Source: DASTQL01 sp035761805 (GTDB taxonomy: Bacteria > Actinomycetota > Actinomycetes > Jiangellales > Jiangellaceae). Taken from it: 26,285 nucleotides of DNA. Below are positions 15,353 to 21,730 of this stretch, piece by piece. Positions within the stretch are counted from its first letter, which is position 1. Every line of letters starts with the position of its first letter. The stretch spans positions 1-26,285 of the forward strand of contig DASTQL010000137.1 in NCBI GenBank assembly GCA_035761805.1. The letters run 5' to 3'. The position numbers and the translations under genes are program-made. Below the pieces are notes generated by a model. It was not told the origin of the DNA and did not search any database. It saw nothing but the letters and a program-made list of their open reading frames with translations.

Positions 15353-16171
15353 TCAGGGTGCCGCCAGCGAACCGATCCGAGCCTGGTCGAGACCGTCGAC
15401 GGCGACCCGGGCCGCGATCTCTGCGGTGACCGGCGTGACGATGTAGCCCGACGCGGCGTCGCCGAAGACGTGGAGTCGGTGTGGCGCCCTGAGCGCGAGC
15501 AGGGCGACATAGGCGCAGATGACCGCGTCGATCCGGTCCTCCACCCGGCGCAGGTCGGCCTTCCGGGTCGCCGAGCCGACGGCCGACCGCACCGCCGTCC
15601 AGCCTGGCTGATCCGTCACGAGCAGCGGCGGGTCGCCGTCCGCCAGCCCCTCGAGGAGGTCCAGCAGCAAGACAGTCTCGCGGTTCAGCAGTGCGATGTC
15701 GCGTCCGGGCTTGTTCTTGTAGCGCAGGACGGAGGGCAGCCCGAGGAGCGCCACCGTCGCGGGGTGCGGGAAGACCTCGAGCACCCTCCGCGCCGCGCCC
15801 GACCGGGGGTCGATGTCCAGGCCCAACCGGTCGGCCAGCCGGAGCGCTCGGGTCGAGCCCCCGGCGAAGGCGGGGTTCCCGGTGTTGGTCGGATGCGCCC
15901 CCGCGTGGTGCCGGCCGAAGTACCGGGTCACGAGCCGCTCGCAGTCGCGAGCACCCGTCGGGTTCCGGACGACGACGGGCGCGTCGATCCCGACCACGCA
16001 CGGTCCAGGTGCCCACGTCGACATCCAGTCCACGATCCCCTCGTCGCTCTGCACGTCACGCAGGTCGAGCAGCCGGCCCCGAAGGTCCAGGGCCGCCAGC
16101 CCGGTCCGCGCCCGGGAGCCCCAGGCCAGGTCGATCCCCAGCAGCCTGACCTCCGCTCGTGCACCGGGCAC
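15353..16171 (-). CDS. DUF429 domain-containing protein (predicted RNase H-like nuclease)
   Basis: The 272-residue soluble protein begins with LLGIDLAWGS, with D14 in the first RNase H-fold strand, followed by VVGIDAPVVV with a second acidic residue. A late helical region, RRVEDRIDAVICAYVAL, carries further acidic residues. This is the DUF429 pattern, annotated as a predicted RNase H-like nuclease; its substrate is unknown. The GTG start at 16171 follows GAGGT-type bases and lies 8 residues before the conserved strand. It is the third gene of a leftward group, 66 bp after the alpha/beta hydrolase gene, so cotranscription with the TetR and hydrolase genes is possible but not certain. It is convergent with the deacetylase gene. 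Confidence 0.82.
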   Translation of the reverse strand: MPGARAEVRLLGIDLAWGSRARTGLAALDLRGRLLDLRDVQSDEGIVDWMSTWAPGPCVVGIDAPVVVRNPTGARDCERLVTRYFGRHHAGAHPTNTGNPAFAGGSTRALRLADRLGLDIDPRSGAARRVLEVFPHPATVALLGLPSVLRYKNKPGRDIALLNRETVLLLDLLEGLADGDPPLLVTDQPGWTAVRSAVGSATRKADLRRVEDRIDAVICAYVALLALRAPHRLHVFGDAASGYIVTPVTAEIAARVAVDGLDQARIGSLAAP

Positions 16172-16237
16172 CTCGACAGCCTCACACGCCGGCGCGAGGG
16201 TGCGTCGCTGGGGAGCCGTTCGGCGTGGAGGACCCGC

Positions 16238-17134
16238 TCACGCCGCCGCGGCGATCATCTGCGCCGACGCCGGCTCGTCCACGCGGCCCAGGAAGGCGAC
16301 CGCGCGGCGGACGACCTCCGAGTCCGCGAGCACGCGGTTGTGTCCCAGCCCGGTGGTCGAGACCAGCTCGGCTCCCGGCCACTGACGCACGATGGCGGCC
16401 GAGTCGGCCCACCGGGTCTCCCGATCCTCCCGGTCGTGGACGACAAGCAGTGGGGGAGTGGTCACCTCGGCCGCTGCCGCACCCAGGTCGAAGGCGGAGA
16501 GCGGTCGCTGGAACCGACGCTCCAGCCGGGCGATGAAGCGGGTCCAGGTGCGCTGCCCTGCGCCCAGCATGCGGGTGAAGCCCAAGGTGTAGGAGGCAGC
16601 ATCGGCCATCGGCGCGACGTAGACGGCCCGCTGCGGCACCACGCCCTCACGCATGGCCAGCGCTGCCGCCATGCCCCCGAGGGAGTGGGCAACGACGCCG
16701 TACGCACGGCCGTGCGCCGCCACGACCGCGCGGAGGGCGGCGACGTGCTCGAGGATGTTGCTCCGCCCCGACCCCATCGGCCCGGGTGCGGAGTCGCCGT
16801 GGCTCAGCGCGTCGTACATGACCACGCTGTAGCCGGCGGCCCGCAGCGGCGCGACGAAGGCGCCGAGCTGCGCACCGCGCCCGCCCCAGCCGTGGACCAG
16901 GTAGACGACGTCGTCGCCGTGGCCCCACCGCCGTCCCCGGACCGTCCCGCCCCGGACCTCCAGCGCGAACGCCGTGCCGCCCGCGGGCAGATCCTTGCCG
17001 GTACGGCGGTGGGGGACGCGGAACCAGAACCGCTCGACCCCTCGGGCGCCGAGCCCCGGGGCGGTGCGTTCGAGCAGGCCGAACACGGTCGTAATCGCAC
17101 GAACGGACGTGCTTTTCTTCGGAGACGCGGGCAT
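16238..17134 (-). CDS. Alpha/beta hydrolase with serine nucleophile
   Basis: A 298-residue hydrolase without a clear signal peptide. VHGWGG at 80-85 supplies the oxyanion loop, AHSLGG at 149-154 carries nucleophile S151, VVHDRED at 231-237 carries the acid (D237, or D234), and GLGHNR has H265. This Ser-Asp-His triad sets it apart from the Asp-nucleophile hydrolase at 1998 and from OleB. It is probably an esterase or lipase of unknown substrate. GGAG lies about 7 nt upstream of ATG 17134 on the coding strand. It follows the TetR gene by 42 bp in the same direction, so it is the likely regulated partner in a TetR-hydrolase operon. The FWFRVPHRRTGKD segment is a family-like N-terminal feature I cannot name. 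Confidence 0.85.
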   Translation of the reverse strand: MPASPKKSTSVRAITTVFGLLERTAPGLGARGVERFWFRVPHRRTGKDLPAGGTAFALEVRGGTVRGRRWGHGDDVVYLVHGWGGRGAQLGAFVAPLRAAGYSVVMYDALSHGDSAPGPMGSGRSNILEHVAALRAVVAAHGRAYGVVAHSLGGMAAALAMREGVVPQRAVYVAPMADAASYTLGFTRMLGAGQRTWTRFIARLERRFQRPLSAFDLGAAAAEVTTPPLLVVHDREDRETRWADSAAIVRQWPGAELVSTTGLGHNRVLADSEVVRRAVAFLGRVDEPASAQMIAAAA

Positions 17135-17176
17135 CGGGGGCTCCAGTGGGGGTGGGGTCGGGTGTGGTCCTGTGGT

Positions 17177-17791
17177 TCAGACCGAGTCGGGTGGGGTGGG
17201 GCGGGGCTCGGCGCGGGCGGCGTCGAGCAGGTCTTCGAAGGCCTGTCGGGTGCGCTGCTCGGCCGTAGGGTCGCCGAGCAGCCGGCGGTGGTGGTGGTAG
17301 GAGAGCAGCAGACCCTTGGCGACGAACGCGAACTGCCCGGGGTCGGCGTCCTCGCGGAAGTGGCCCGCGGTGATGCCCGAGCGGAAGACCCGCGTGATCG
17401 TCTCGCTGAACTCGCGCTGGATCCGGGCCACCTCGTCGTGCTGCGGTCCGGGGCTGTCGTCGAACTCGACCCCGGCGGCCACGAAGAGACACCCCCCCGG
17501 CATGGTGTCGTCCCACCGCAGCCAGCCCTCGACGAGCGCCCGGACCCGCGGCTCCCCGCGTGGCCCGGCCAGGGCCGGGCGGAGCACGATGTCGATGAAC
17601 CGTTGACGGGCGTGCCGCATGGTCTCGAGCTGCAGCAACTCCTTCGACCCGAAGTGGGCGAAGAGCCCGCTCTTGGACATCTGGGTCTGCTCGGCGAGGG
17701 TGCCGATGGTCACGCCGGACAGGCCGACCTGGCTCGCGGTCCGCGTGGCCTGGTCGAGCACCGCCAGACGGGTCTCCTCGCCCTTGCTCAT
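17177..17791 (-). CDS. TetR family transcriptional regulator
   Basis: The 204-residue protein has an N-terminal TetR helix-turn-helix at about 28-47 (TIGTLAEQTQMSKSGLFAHF) followed by GSKELL. The ligand half resembles the TetR C-terminal group with WDDTMPGGCLFVAAG near residue 105. The ligand is unknown. ATG 17791 is chosen because homology begins with MSKGEETR; the open frame to 17884 runs over a likely promoter. The upstream bases include an unusually AT-rich patch (GTAATAAAAG on the plus strand, 17795-17804) and an imperfect palindrome at 17806-17817, consistent with autoregulation. The alpha/beta hydrolase 42 bp downstream is the probable main target. Confidence 0.88.
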   Translation of the reverse strand: MSKGEETRLAVLDQATRTASQVGLSGVTIGTLAEQTQMSKSGLFAHFGSKELLQLETMRHARQRFIDIVLRPALAGPRGEPRVRALVEGWLRWDDTMPGGCLFVAAGVEFDDSPGPQHDEVARIQREFSETITRVFRSGITAGHFREDADPGQFAFVAKGLLLSYHHHRRLLGDPTAEQRTRQAFEDLLDAARAEPRPTPPDSV

Positions 17792-17805
17792 GGGGTAATA
17801 AAAGC

Positions 17806-17817
17806 ACGACCGTTCGT
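17806..17817 (-). promoter_or_regulatory. Possible TetR operator / promoter
   Basis: ACGA-CCGT-TCGT has perfect 4-bp arms with a non-symmetric centre and lies 15 bp upstream of the TetR start, next to the AT-rich patch TAATAAAAG. Such short arms around a C/G-rich centre are common in TetR operators, but this copy is weak. Confidence 0.35.
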
Positions 17818-17849
17818 TCCTGTCCAGGCCGCTGGAGCGTGAGGTGGAG

Positions 17850-18005
17850 CACCCGGGCGGCCCGGCCACCGGCGTCAAGATCACCGTGCGGGTGCGGTGC
17901 CGTCTTGCGCGAGGCCGGACACACGCTGATCACCCTCGGACGGCCCGGCGGACCGAAGCATGATCACCGTGCGGGCGCGGCGCCGCTCAGCGCGATGCGG
18001 CCGGC
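17850..18005. repeat. Imperfect ~72-bp direct repeat, period 83 bp
   Basis: Segments 17850-17920 and 17933-18005 align along their length. In the core, 17879-17902 and 17962-17985 agree at 22 of 24 bases (shared GATCACCGTGCGGG, then C/T changes). A third short TGATCACC lies at 17927-17934. The repeat fills most of the gap between the TetR start and the flavoprotein stop. Gene-free; 17792-18012 holds no ORF I would call. Confidence 0.5.
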
Positions 18006-18015
18006 ACGGCGATCA
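17961..18015 (-). terminator. Strong hairpin at the end of the pyridoxamine-oxidase-like gene
   Basis: In the minus-strand transcript, bases 18015-18004 (starting with the UGA stop) pair with 17972-17961 over 12 positions, eleven Watson-Crick and one G-U, around a 31-nt GC-rich loop that can fold further. The stem begins at the stop codon itself. No U-tract follows. This is the best terminator-like structure in the window. Confidence 0.5.
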
Positions 18016-18705
18016 GTCATCACGTCCAGGGTCGGCCGACCGGGCCATCGCCGTGAGCACCGAGGGCGGCAGCGGTGTGTGGGCATCGAGGTCCTCGGCC
18101 GGCACGGGCACGCCGACGCTGGTCCGGAGCGGCAGCACCCCCGCCCAGGCGCCGGGGTCGTCGGCCAGCTCGTCGGACGGCCCACCGGCGCGGACCTTCA
18201 CCGACGCCTCGTCCAGGGGAACGGCCAGGACCAGGGTGGCGGCGAGCTCCTGACGCGTGGGCGGGCGGACCTCGTCCCACCGCCCGGGCATCAGGTGCTC
18301 GGTCAACACCCGCAGAGCCTCGAACTTCTCGTCGCCCTCCAGCACCGTGGCGGTGCCGTACACCACCACCGACCGGTAGTTCATGCTCGACTCGAAGGCC
18401 GTGCGGGCGTAGACGACACCGTCGAGATGCGTGACCGCCACCGCGACCTGGGCTCCCGACGCCACCGCTCGCAGCAGCCCCGCGCCGGTGGAGCCGTGCA
18501 GGACCAGCCGTTCGCCATCCCTCGCGTACGCCATGGGCAGCAGCAGCGGCACCCGGCCCCGGCACACCGCCACGTGGGCGACGAGCCCGGCGTCGAGGAT
18601 CGCGTCGAGCTGCGAGCGGTCTCGCACCTGGCGTTCGCGGAGGCGGCCCACGCGGGTCCGCTCGGTCAGGGGAAGCACATCGGTGGACACGTCTGCGAGT
18701 GTCAC
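18013..18705 (-). CDS. Pyridoxamine 5'-phosphate oxidase family protein (FMN-binding split barrel)
   Basis: The 230-residue protein has the split-barrel fold pattern of the PNPOx-like flavoprotein group: VAHVAVCRGRVPLLLPMAYA near 42, LVLHGSTGAG near 67 (FMN phosphate region), ARTAFESSMNYRSVVVYGTA near 100. A C-terminal extension after about 160 is typical of the NimA/PNPOx-like actinobacterial proteins. True vitamin B6 oxidase activity is uncertain, but divergent pairing with a MocR regulator supports a B6-related or amine-related role. GTG 18705 is preferred; ORF sequence upstream to 18756 lies over the operator cluster. No clear Shine-Dalgarno precedes it, and the transcript may have a very short leader. 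Confidence 0.85.
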   Translation of the reverse strand: MTLADVSTDVLPLTERTRVGRLRERQVRDRSQLDAILDAGLVAHVAVCRGRVPLLLPMAYARDGERLVLHGSTGAGLLRAVASGAQVAVAVTHLDGVVYARTAFESSMNYRSVVVYGTATVLEGDEKFEALRVLTEHLMPGRWDEVRPPTRQELAATLVLAVPLDEASVKVRAGGPSDELADDPGAWAGVLPLRTSVGVPVPAEDLDAHTPLPPSVLTAMARSADPGRDD

Positions 18706-18710
18706 GACAG

Positions 18711-18757
18711 AGTGGACTGCAGGCCAGCCCACTCCTGGACCGCTCGAGCAGACCACT
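18711..18757. promoter_or_regulatory. Three AGTGGNCTG sites: MocR/PdxR-type operator cluster
   Basis: AGTGGACTG occurs on the plus strand at 18711-18719, and AGTGGGCTG (18725-18733) and AGTGGTCTG (18749-18757) on the minus strand. The two minus copies are 24 bp apart, a direct-repeat arrangement usual for MocR regulators. As I recall, the core of the Corynebacterium glutamicum PdxR site is AAAGTGGW(T)CTA, which shares AGTGGWCT. The cluster fills the 65 bp between the divergent starts of the flavoprotein and MocR genes. Confidence 0.6.
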
Positions 18758-18770
18758 TCGGAGGTGTCGC

Positions 18771-20192
18771 GTGCGTACGGCCGAGGACGTCGACCTGCCG
18801 CTGCTCGTCGAGCGAACCGGGCGCGGCGACCTGCGTCAGCAGGTCGCCGAGCAGCTGCGCGCGGCCCTGCGCGCGGGGACGTTCGTCCCGGGCTCGCGCC
18901 TGCCCTCGTCCCGGGCGCTGGCGGGCCACCTCGGCGTCGCCCGGGCGACCGTCGTCGCCGCGCTCGCCGAGCTCGAGGGCGAAGGCTGGGTCGAGTCCCG
19001 GCACGGGTCCGGGACCTACGTCGGCCCCGGTGTCCACCTCGAGCCGAGTACCCCTCCGCCCGGCGGCGCGCCTCGCTCCCGGACGGGAGAGGCGGGAGCG
19101 GCTGCGTCGACGGGCGGCGTCGACCTGGTGCCCGGGCGGCCCGACACCCGCGGGCTCGTCGACTCGGCCTGGCGCCGGGCCTGGCGCGAGGTGGCCGCCG
19201 CGGCGGTGCCGTCCGTCGACCCGTCGCCGGTAGGCGTCCCGGAGCTCCGCGAGGCCCTCGCCGCCCACGTGAGGCGTGCCCGCGGTCTCGAGTGCGGCCC
19301 CGACCAGGTGGTCGTCACCGCCGGCACCGGCGACGCGCTCCGGCTGCTGGCCGACGCGACCGGGCTGGCCGGTGCCACGGCCGTGGTCGAGGAGCCCGGC
19401 TACCCGTCGGGCCGGGCGGTGCTGGAGCTCGCCGGGGCGCGCCTCCACCCCGTGCCTGTCGACACCGACGGCGTCGTCGTGCGTCACCTCCGCGATGCGC
19501 CGCCCAACGCCCGCCTGCTCTACCTCACCCCGAGCCACCAGTACCCGCTCGGCGGCCGGCTCCCTGTCGACCGCCGACTCGACGTGCTGCGCTGGGCGGC
19601 CGAGCGCGACGCGCTGGTCGTCGAGGACGACTACGACGGCGAGTTCCGGTTCGGCGCCCAGCCCGTGCCGGCCCTTGCGTCGCTCGACACCTCGGGACGC
19701 GTCGCGTACGTGGGCACGCTGTCCAAGGCCGTGGCACCCGGGCTGCGCGTGGGCTTCGCCGTCGTCCGCCGCGACCTGGTGGAGGCCGTGGCCGGGGTGC
19801 GCGAGGCGACCGGGATGCCGGTGTCGGAGATGGTGCAGCGAGCACTCGCCTCGTACGTGGGGGGTGGCGGCCTTCGGCGTCACGTCGCCCGCCAGCGGCG
19901 CGTCTACGCCGAGCGGAGGGCACGGCTGGTCCGTCGACTGGAGGCGCTGGACGGCCTGGTCGGGGTGCGCGGCCTGGACGCCGGCCTGCACGCGGTGCTG
20001 TCCCTGCCGGTCGAGCGGCCGGCGGCTCGGCTCGTCCGGACGCTCGCGCGCGACGGGGTCCTCGTCGCCGACCTCGACGAGTACCGCCTGGTCCCCGACC
20101 CGACCGCGCCGGGCCTGGTCGTCGGCTACGGGCACGCGACCCCGGCCGAGCTGGACCGGGCGCTCGACGCGCTGGCGCGGGCGTTGCGATGA
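18771..20192 (+). CDS. MocR-type regulator (GntR wHTH fused to class I aminotransferase fold), PdxR-like
   Basis: The 473-residue protein has a GntR winged helix at about 12-85 (LRQQVAEQLRAALRAG, SRLPSSRALAGHLGVARATV, GSGTYV) and a fold-type I aminotransferase-like domain from about 115. K319 in TLSKAVAPGLRVG is the predicted pyridoxal-phosphate Schiff-base lysine, and DDYDGEFRF supplies the PLP-ring aspartate. MocR proteins sense PLP or amino-acid adducts and regulate B6 or GABA-type genes. GTG 18771 follows GGAGG at 18760-18764 with 6-nt spacing. The divergent pyridoxamine-oxidase-like gene and the AGTGGNCTG sites between them make PdxR-like control of that gene likely. Catalysis is not expected to be its job. 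Alternative: regulator of another amine pathway. Confidence 0.9.
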   Translation: MRTAEDVDLPLLVERTGRGDLRQQVAEQLRAALRAGTFVPGSRLPSSRALAGHLGVARATVVAALAELEGEGWVESRHGSGTYVGPGVHLEPSTPPPGGAPRSRTGEAGAAASTGGVDLVPGRPDTRGLVDSAWRRAWREVAAAAVPSVDPSPVGVPELREALAAHVRRARGLECGPDQVVVTAGTGDALRLLADATGLAGATAVVEEPGYPSGRAVLELAGARLHPVPVDTDGVVVRHLRDAPPNARLLYLTPSHQYPLGGRLPVDRRLDVLRWAAERDALVVEDDYDGEFRFGAQPVPALASLDTSGRVAYVGTLSKAVAPGLRVGFAVVRRDLVEAVAGVREATGMPVSEMVQRALASYVGGGGLRRHVARQRRVYAERRARLVRRLEALDGLVGVRGLDAGLHAVLSLPVERPAARLVRTLARDGVLVADLDEYRLVPDPTAPGLVVGYGHATPAELDRALDALARALR

Positions 20193-20259
20193 CCTGTCCG
20201 CCGGCCCGGTCAGCCAGCCCGGTCAGCCCGATCAGCCCGGCCGCTCGACCGGCGGTTGT

Positions 20260-20289
20260 CGACCACCGTCTCGTACACGACGTTGGTCG
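20260..20289. terminator. Inverted repeat after the MocR gene
   Basis: CGACCACCGT (20260-20269) and ACGTTGGTCG (20280-20289) pair at 9 of 10 positions around a 10-nt loop, 67 bp after the MocR stop and 83 bp before the next start. It may end the MocR transcript or bind a regulator of the small gene at 20373. Between the stop and this hairpin the sequence repeats CAGCCCGG-like words. Confidence 0.35.
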
Positions 20290-20372
20290 TGACCGCCCGG
20301 TGATGGTGAGCTTGGACGAAGACGCTCGATCGCGCCCTCACCGCCCCTCGCACCCGGCCTAGCGTCAGGTGC

Positions 20373-20507
20373 ATGACGAGCACTCAGCCCCGAACGTCCC
20401 TCCTCAGCCGGCTTCGCATCGCCTGGCGCGCCTGGGCCGACACGCCCGCGGGCGACCAGCCGCTGGTCCCGCCGCTGCTCGGCTACCCGGTGCGGCGGCC
20501 CTGCTGA
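20373..20507 (+). CDS. Small basic protein, 44 residues, unknown function
   Basis: The frame encodes MTSTQPRTSLLSRLRIAWRA followed by a polar, proline-rich tail ending YPVRRPC. It has no membrane segment; residues 9-22 can form an amphipathic basic helix with two Trp. Third codon positions are G or C in 41 of 44 sense codons, as in the neighbouring real genes, which supports coding. TAGCGT at 20360-20365 lies 7 nt before the ATG, the layout of a leaderless promoter, and no Shine-Dalgarno is present. It is convergent with the VWA gene (stops 41 bp apart). I do not recognise a family. The region could be non-coding, but start context and codon bias favour a gene. Confidence 0.55.
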   Translation: MTSTQPRTSLLSRLRIAWRAWADTPAGDQPLVPPLLGYPVRRPC

Positions 20508-20548
20508 CGGTCGGGGGACGCTTCCGGACGTCCCACCACCAGACCGCC

Positions 20549-21730
20549 TCAGTGCGCCCGCGTGCCGAGGGTCCGCTCCGCCCAGGCCGCGACGTCCTGC
20601 CGGGCGAGGGCGGCGGCCATCAGCTCGGGGAAGGCGTCGGGTGTGCAGGCGAAGGCCGGCGCACCCAGGGCGGCGAGGGCGGCGGCGTTGTCGTGGTCGT
20701 AGGCGGGCGCGCCCTCGTCCGACAGCGCCAGCAGGACGACGACCTGGGCCCCGGCGGCGAGCACCGCCCGGACCCGGCGCAGCATCTCCTCGCGGACGCC
20801 GCCTTCGAAGAGGTCGCTGACAAGCACGAGGACCGTGTCGGCCGGCCGGGTGATCAGCCCTTGGCAGTAGGCGATCGCCCGGTTGATGTCCGTGCCGCCC
20901 CCCAGCTGCGTGCCGAAGAGGACGTCCACCGGGTCGGCGAGCTTGTCGGTGAGGTCGACGACCGCTGTGCCGAAGACGACGAGCGACGTGCGGAGCGCCC
21001 GCATCGAGGCCAGCACCGCGCCGAAGACCGAGGTGTGGACCACCGACGACGCCATCGACCCGGACTGGTCGATCGCGAGCACCACGTCGCGGTGCACGAC
21101 CCGGGCGGCCCGGCCGTGACCCACCAGCCGCTCGGGGACGACCGTCCGGTGCTCGGGGAGGTAGTGCTGGAGGTTGCGGCGGATGGTGCGGTCCCAGTCG
21201 ATGTCCCGCAGTCGCGGGCGGTGCGTCCGGGTGGACCGGTCGAGTGCCCCGGTGACGGCCGAGCGGGTCCGGTCGGCGAGCCGTCGTTCGAGCTCCTCGA
21301 CCACCGTGCGGACGACGCGCCGCGCCGTGTCCTTGGTCTGCTGCGGCAGGACGTGGTTGAGCGACATGAGCGTGCCCACGAGGTGCACGTCGGGCTCGAC
21401 GGCCTCGAGCAGCTCGGGCTCGAGGAGCAGCCGGGTGAGGTCGAGTCGCTCGACGGCGTCGCGCTGCACGACCTGGACCACCGAGGACGGGAAGTAGGAG
21501 CGGATGTCAGCCAGCCAACGTGCGACCGAGGGTGCCGACGCGCCCAACCCGCCCGCCCGGCTCACACCCGAGCCGGGCGATCCGCCGAGACCCGACCCGT
21601 CAGCGTCGTAGAGGGCCGCCAGCGCTCGGTCGACCGCCAGGTCGGTGCCGACCGGTTCACCGAGCTCGACTGCCGCCTCGCCGAGGACGAGGCGCCAGCG
21701 CCGCCGGCGCTCCGGCTCCACCGCGCTCAC
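20549..21730 (-). CDS. VWA domain-containing protein of the MoxR/DUF5682 cluster
   Basis: The 393-residue cytosolic protein has a C-terminal von Willebrand factor A domain with a full metal-ion-dependent adhesion site: D221, S223 and S225 in AIDQSGSM, T280 in GGGTD and D306 in LVLVSDLFEGG. The N-terminal 200 residues are helical with a glycine-rich stretch at 44-63 and a RDIDWDRTIRRNLQHYLPEH segment before the VWA, a familiar start of the bacterial VWA-CoxE-like group. Such proteins work with MoxR AAA+ ATPases, as ViaA works with RavA. GTG 21730 overlaps the upstream DUF5682 stop by 4 bp. It is the last gene of the leftward operon. The substrate of the cluster is unknown. Confidence 0.9.
   Translation of the reverse strand: MSAVEPERRRRWRLVLGEAAVELGEPVGTDLAVDRALAALYDADGSGLGGSPGSGVSRAGGLGASAPSVARWLADIRSYFPSSVVQVVQRDAVERLDLTRLLLEPELLEAVEPDVHLVGTLMSLNHVLPQQTKDTARRVVRTVVEELERRLADRTRSAVTGALDRSTRTHRPRLRDIDWDRTIRRNLQHYLPEHRTVVPERLVGHGRAARVVHRDVVLAIDQSGSMASSVVHTSVFGAVLASMRALRTSLVVFGTAVVDLTDKLADPVDVLFGTQLGGGTDINRAIAYCQGLITRPADTVLVLVSDLFEGGVREEMLRRVRAVLAAGAQVVVLLALSDEGAPAYDHDNAAALAALGAPAFACTPDAFPELMAAALARQDVAAWAERTLGTRAH

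Noticed and set aside
15470..17842. 790-codon open frame on the plus strand
   Set aside because: It is antisense to the DUF429, alpha/beta hydrolase and TetR genes, all with recognisable motifs; the translation is compositional noise.
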